The notes under the pieces: model-generated
Told to the model about the DNA's origin: nothing
Seen by the model: only the letters and a program-made list of their open reading frames with translations
Databases searched by the model: none
NCBI GenBank assembly: GCA_044226365.1
Contig: JBGAHE010000012.1
Location: forward strand, 29,082-93,081
From: JALHNI01 sp044226365
GTDB taxonomy: Bacteria; Acidobacteriota; Terriglobia; Bryobacterales; Bryobacteraceae
Direction of reading: 5' to 3'
Length of the DNA stretch: 64,000 bases
Position numbers and translations under genes: made by a program
Part shown: positions 62,158 through 64,000 of the stretch, in pieces
How the letters are laid out: each line of letters begins with the position of its first letter
Position numbering within the stretch: the stretch's first letter is position 1

Positions 62158-63291
62158 TTAGCTGGAAAGACGGCGGAGGCGGATGTCTTTGTATTCAATC
62201 CATTTGCCGGTTTGATGGGCCTGTAAAGCAATCGGGCCGGCAGAGAGATTTTTCAGGCCGCGGTAATCGACGACGGTTTCGCCGTCGACCCGGACGACGC
62301 AATGGTCGCCCTGAACGTGGATCTGGAGCAGGAACCAGGTTTCGGGTTCGAGGGGCCACCAGCGGGCGCGGCGCAGACCGTAGAGCGAGCCGGTGGGGTA
62401 GACGGCGCCTTCGACGTCGTGGACCTGGATTTCGTAATGGTCGCTTTTGATGCCGCCGGGGCAGCGGAAGTAGACGCCGCCGTTGGAATGGCGGGAAGGT
62501 CTCACATACATCTCGAGGTCGTAGTCGCGAAAGTGTTCACGCGTCGCGAGATAGCCGAGTCCTTCACCGCGCAGCGTGCTGCCCAAAGTCTCCCACTTGG
62601 ACTTCTCCATCCACTCGGGTTCGTCGGTGCGCCAGAGCTTGAGGTCCTCGGGTTTGTCATAGAGGGCGATCTGGGTGTCGGTGGAGGGGAGTGGCTTCAC
62701 GGCGAGGGCGCGATAGCGGACGGGGTAGCTCAAGCTTTCGAGTCCGAGGAAGCCGCGGCGGAGCCGGTGGCGGAGTTCGGGATGCTGGTCCAACTTCAAG
62801 TCCTGAACGAGTTCTCCATTCATCCACAGCTTGAACTCAGGCCAGTTAACTCGTACACGGAATTGGTTCCACTCGCCCTTCGAGCGCACATTCACCTTCG
62901 AGGGGGCGACGAGGGGGAAGATGGCGCCCATGCTCTCGGCGAGGGGCGGATGGTCTGACTTCTGGAAGATGTTGATCTTCATGCCGCAACCGGTAGGACG
63001 GCCATGACGGGGGGCGTGGACGAAGATGCCGGAGTTGGCCCAGCCTTCGATGAAGACTTCACCCTGGAACTCGAAGTTCTCGTACTCGCGTTCGGAGCGG
63101 AGCCAGGTGGGGAAGTTGGAACCGTGGTGGACGACGATGGCGCCGTCTTTCACGAAGAAGGCGCTCTCGGGTCCGTTTTCGATGTGCCAGCCGTTGAGGG
63201 TTTGGCCATCGAAGAGGGGCTCAAAGCCGGGTTCGGCGGCGGGCAGGGCGAGGGCGAAAGGGAGGAAAAGGAACTGACGACGGTCGACCAT
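62158..63291 (-). CDS. Tandem DUF1080 (concanavalin-like) secreted protein
   Basis: 377 residues with a signal peptide (MVDRRQFLFLPFALALPAAE, also Tat-like). Two DUF1080-type sandwiches are present. The first starts FEPLFDGQTLNGWHIENG with NSGIFVHAPRHGRPTGCGM, the second WEKSKWETLGSTL-like (EKSKWETLGSTLRGEG) with SNGGVYFRCPGGIKSDHYEIQV and ends IALQAHQTGKWIEYKDIRLR. This two-domain form is longer than the single-domain copy at 31 kb. Glycan binding or 3-keto-glycoside hydrolysis is inferred from the family. Confidence 0.88.
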   Translation of the reverse strand: MVDRRQFLFLPFALALPAAEPGFEPLFDGQTLNGWHIENGPESAFFVKDGAIVVHHGSNFPTWLRSEREYENFEFQGEVFIEGWANSGIFVHAPRHGRPTGCGMKINIFQKSDHPPLAESMGAIFPLVAPSKVNVRSKGEWNQFRVRVNWPEFKLWMNGELVQDLKLDQHPELRHRLRRGFLGLESLSYPVRYRALAVKPLPSTDTQIALYDKPEDLKLWRTDEPEWMEKSKWETLGSTLRGEGLGYLATREHFRDYDLEMYVRPSRHSNGGVYFRCPGGIKSDHYEIQVHDVEGAVYPTGSLYGLRRARWWPLEPETWFLLQIHVQGDHCVVRVDGETVVDYRGLKNLSAGPIALQAHQTGKWIEYKDIRLRRLSS

Positions 63292-63338
63292 GTAGGGTCA
63301 TTATAGCGGCCGGGCTTATAATCAGACGTCGCCCCTAA

Positions 63339-64000
63339 ATGGAACCTCGCGTCTCCCATCTGCACACCTTCTTCCTGTTCCCGTTTTCGATCGATCGGGA
63401 CGCGGTGCTGCAGCGGCATGGGGACCTGTGGAACGGGCGGCGGTGGATTGACGGGTTGGACGGTTGGATCCGGGCCCATGACTCCGCGGCGGTAAGCGGG
63501 ATCGGGCGGTGGCAGCGGTCGGCGTACACGAGCTTTACGCTCGACTCGCAAGCCTACCAGGACATGGTTTTCTTCCATCCGTTCATCCGGCGGGTGTACT
63601 TCGACTCGCTGGGGATGCAGGCGGGCGAGTGGCAGGGCGAGGAGATGGGCGGCGAAGGCGAGAGCCAACTGCGCTTCTACCGGATTCCGGTGGAGCCGCG
63701 GCACCGGCTGCGGATCCGCGCGACCGACGAACGGGGCCGGTGCGAGGAAGTCTCGGTGACCGAGCTACGGCTGATTCTGTTCGCCAACGGCATCGGCATT
63801 CTCTCGATCGGTGTGCAGGCGTTCGATCTGCTGGCGTCGCGGGCGCTGTGGATCAACGAGATGATGCGCAAGCTGTATCCGTCGAGCGGGCGGCAGAAAC
63901 GTGAAGGACGGACGCCTAGCCTGGTGCAAATGCTGGTGGGTGACGAGATCGTCATCGAGGAAGACTTTAACTCCTGCGGCATCCGGAACTACCTGCCGCC
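63339..64000 (+). CDS. Hypothetical protein, 5' part (runs past the window end)
   Basis: An open frame of 220 codons from ATG 63339 continues to the window edge without a stop. Residues begin MEPRVSHLHTFFLFPFSIDR and include FHPFIRRVYFDSLG, a conserved-looking FYRIPVEPRHRLRIRATDERGRCEEV, and a hydrophobic segment, RLILFANGIGILSIGVQAFDLL (~residues 150-170). I do not recognise the family. The cytoplasmic N-part and single hydrophobic stretch could represent a membrane-associated protein with more helices beyond the window. G-rich codon use matches its neighbours. Confidence 0.72.
   Translation, partial: MEPRVSHLHTFFLFPFSIDRDAVLQRHGDLWNGRRWIDGLDGWIRAHDSAAVSGIGRWQRSAYTSFTLDSQAYQDMVFFHPFIRRVYFDSLGMQAGEWQGEEMGGEGESQLRFYRIPVEPRHRLRIRATDERGRCEEVSVTELRLILFANGIGILSIGVQAFDLLASRALWINEMMRKLYPSSGRQKREGRTPSLVQMLVGDEIVIEEDFNSCGIRNYLP

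Overview
The window looks like chromosomal DNA of a high-GC acidobacterium of the Bryobacteraceae/Solibacter type. The evidence is the gene content: two DUF1549/DUF1553 + DUF1501 cassettes, two Oar-like TonB-dependent receptors with a carboxypeptidase-regulatory-like N-terminus, a CRTAC1/ASPIC protein, DUF1080 proteins, Tat-type SRR leaders, and an acidobacterial-style N-terminal DNA-binding-like protein beside a receptor. This assignment rests on recognised families, not on a database search. About fifty protein genes, two tRNAs and several regulatory sites are supported. No CRISPR array, insertion sequence, phage gene or rRNA was seen.

Layout. 0-2.3 kb: end of an RND pump, its TolC partner, and a secreted DUF1554-like protein read from the opposite strand. 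2.3-21 kb: tRNA-Val, a secreted S9 peptidase, two DUF1549/1553-DUF1501 pairs flanking a TonB receptor broken by a frameshift and a beta-lactamase-fold hydrolase, then TPR and ASPIC/VCBS genes. 19.8-27.7 kb: an RNA-repair locus, with rtcR (CARF + sigma-54 activator) divergent from rtcB-rtcA-hen1-pnkp, which is preceded by a good -24/-12 promoter. 27.8-31.2 kb: a small unknown gene, a Tat-type aldo/keto reductase, and a thioredoxin-like/PDZ gene with an in-frame TGA in a CxxU motif followed by a SECIS-like hairpin, coupled to a DsbD-N-like gene. 31-49 kb: DUF1080, NHL, alaS-ypdA, sugar isomerase, zinc-ribbon, NadD-like, ApbE/FGE-like, CocE hydrolase, tRNA-Arg, M48 protease, two MacB-type permeases, Gfo/Idh/MocA, radical SAM. 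49-64 kb: heme A synthase, a second intact TonB receptor with a divergent regulator, MEMO-like, MBL, Mo-oxidoreductase, small secreted unknowns, TolB-like, DUF362, a squalene-cyclase-fold protein, DUF1080, and a truncated unknown ORF.

How the genes may work together. RtcR should sense RNA breaks and, with sigma-54, switch on an operon carrying two biochemically distinct end-healing/ligation routes, RtcA/RtcB and Pnkp/Hen1. The putative selenoprotein and the DsbD-N-like protein form a likely extracytoplasmic thiol-redox pair. The receptors, peptidase and DUF1549/1501 proteins fit a polymer-degrading soil lifestyle.

Base composition is strand-asymmetric. The + strand is C-rich from 1 to about 21.3 kb and G-rich afterwards, whatever the gene direction, with the switch at the AT-rich rtcR-rtcB intergenic region. 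This is an origin-like or rearrangement-like signal.
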